The notes under the pieces are model-generated. The model worked only from the letters and a program-made list of their open reading frames with translations, ran no database searches and was not told the origin of the DNA. From Solirubrobacterales bacterium (GTDB taxonomy: Bacteria > Actinomycetota > Thermoleophilia > Solirubrobacterales > Solirubrobacteraceae), in the NCBI GenBank assembly GCA_019240015.1, contig JAFAZB010000024.1:1-13062 (forward strand): a DNA stretch of 13,062 nucleotides, read 5' to 3'. Positions within the stretch are counted from its first letter, which is position 1. Each line of letters begins with the position of its first letter. Shown piece after piece: positions 12,793-13,062 of the stretch. The translations under genes and the position numbers were made by a program.

Positions 12793-13062
12793 CTAGAGCA
12801 CGTAGACCGACGTGTACACGATGATCCACATCACGTCGACGAAGTGCCAGTAGATCCCCGGCACCTCCATCCCCTGGTGATGCTCTGCCGAGTAGTGGCC
12901 GCGGAATGAGCGGATCGTGACCATCAGCAGCATGCACAGGCCGATGAACACGTGCGCGCCGTGCAAGCCGGTGAGCGAGTAGAAGACGGTCGCCTGCGCG
13001 GAGTCGTGCGGGGCCCAGCCGAGATGCACGTACTCGTTGATCTGCACGAACAGGAACGTCAG
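12793..13062 (-). CDS. ctaE: cytochrome c oxidase subunit III, C-terminal part (5' end outside window)
   Basis: This is the subunit of the aa3/caa3 haem-copper oxidase that stabilises the catalytic core in the membrane. The window holds the last 89 residues, from LTFLFVQINEYVHLGW to SVYVL before the TAG at 12793-12795. Family hallmarks are FYSLTGLHGAHVFIGL, followed by RSFRGHYSAEHH and GIYWHFVDVMWIIVY, which are the last two transmembrane helices of COX3. The reading frame continues through the end of the window, so GTG 13047 is an internal valine and not a start. The rest of the oxidase genes (subunits I and II) are expected beyond 13062. The small membrane protein and ctaG follow in the same direction. 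Confidence 0.95.
   Translation of the reverse strand: MTFLFVQINEYVHLGWAPHDSAQATVFYSLTGLHGAHVFIGLCMLLMVTIRSFRGHYSAEHHQGMEVPGIYWHFVDVMWIIVYTSVYVL

Noticed and set aside
11970..12909. Plus-strand open frames opposite ctaG and the subunit III region (11970-12623, 12443-12763, 12637-12909)
   Set aside because: Gln/His/Arg/Asp- or Ser/Thr/Arg-rich shadow compositions without motifs, antisense to well-supported membrane-protein genes.
1..13062. tRNA or rRNA genes, CRISPR arrays, insertion sequences, phage or defence genes
   Set aside because: I looked for clover-leaf ends, regularly spaced repeats, transposase motifs and integrase motifs and saw none. Base composition and gene style are uniform throughout, with no sign of a recently acquired island.

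Overview
The window is a very GC-rich stretch of bacterial chromosome with densely packed genes. Many genes overlap by four bases or start with GTG, and long antisense open frames are common, as expected at high GC. The gene content (rpsI followed by glmM, glmS, acpS, a fused NAD(P)H-hydrate repair gene and alr, with caa3-type oxidase genes nearby) and the protein style fit a high-GC actinobacterium. My best guess is a deep-branching lineage such as Thermoleophilia/Solirubrobacterales. That placement is inferred from gene order and protein flavour, not from a search.

Region 1 (1-8920, all + strand) is a housekeeping block. It holds the 3' part of rpsI (ribosomal protein S9, with an unusually long acidic N-terminal arm), glmM and glmS (glucosamine-6-phosphate and glucosamine-1-phosphate supply for peptidoglycan), acpS (acyl carrier protein activation), nnr (repair of damaged NAD(P)H), alr (D-alanine for peptidoglycan), a CCA-adding/poly(A) polymerase family enzyme with an HD domain, and a HIT hydrolase. 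Spacings are 7, 92, 25, -4, 1, -4 and 9 bases. The 92-base glmM-glmS gap carries a strong GC hairpin and is the most likely place where the block is divided or regulated.

Region 2 (8921-10086, + strand) has a cold-shock domain protein behind its own leader, then a secreted protein of unknown function with a clear signal peptide and four cysteines.

Region 3 (10111-10876, - strand) has two adjacent unrecognised genes: an 89-residue zinc-ribbon protein, then a lipoprotein with a long Ser/Gly-rich tether. A cytochrome c lipoprotein is transcribed divergently from them.

Region 4 (about 10964-13062) is respiratory. The + strand gene encodes a lipoprotein that joins a cytochrome c domain (CAACH) to a type 1 copper cupredoxin domain (H...C-x4-H-x4-M). 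It meets tail-to-tail, with an 8-base overlap, a - strand run of cytochrome oxidase subunit III (cut by the window end), a tiny single-helix membrane protein and CtaG. The fusion lipoprotein is a plausible electron donor to, or assembly partner of, the oxidase encoded beside it.

I saw no tRNA, rRNA, CRISPR array, insertion sequence or phage gene. Most of the window is ordinary core genome. The points most worth a second look are the S9 arm, the cytochrome c-cupredoxin fusion, the one-helix protein in the usual subunit IV position, and the zinc-ribbon/Ser-Gly lipoprotein pair.
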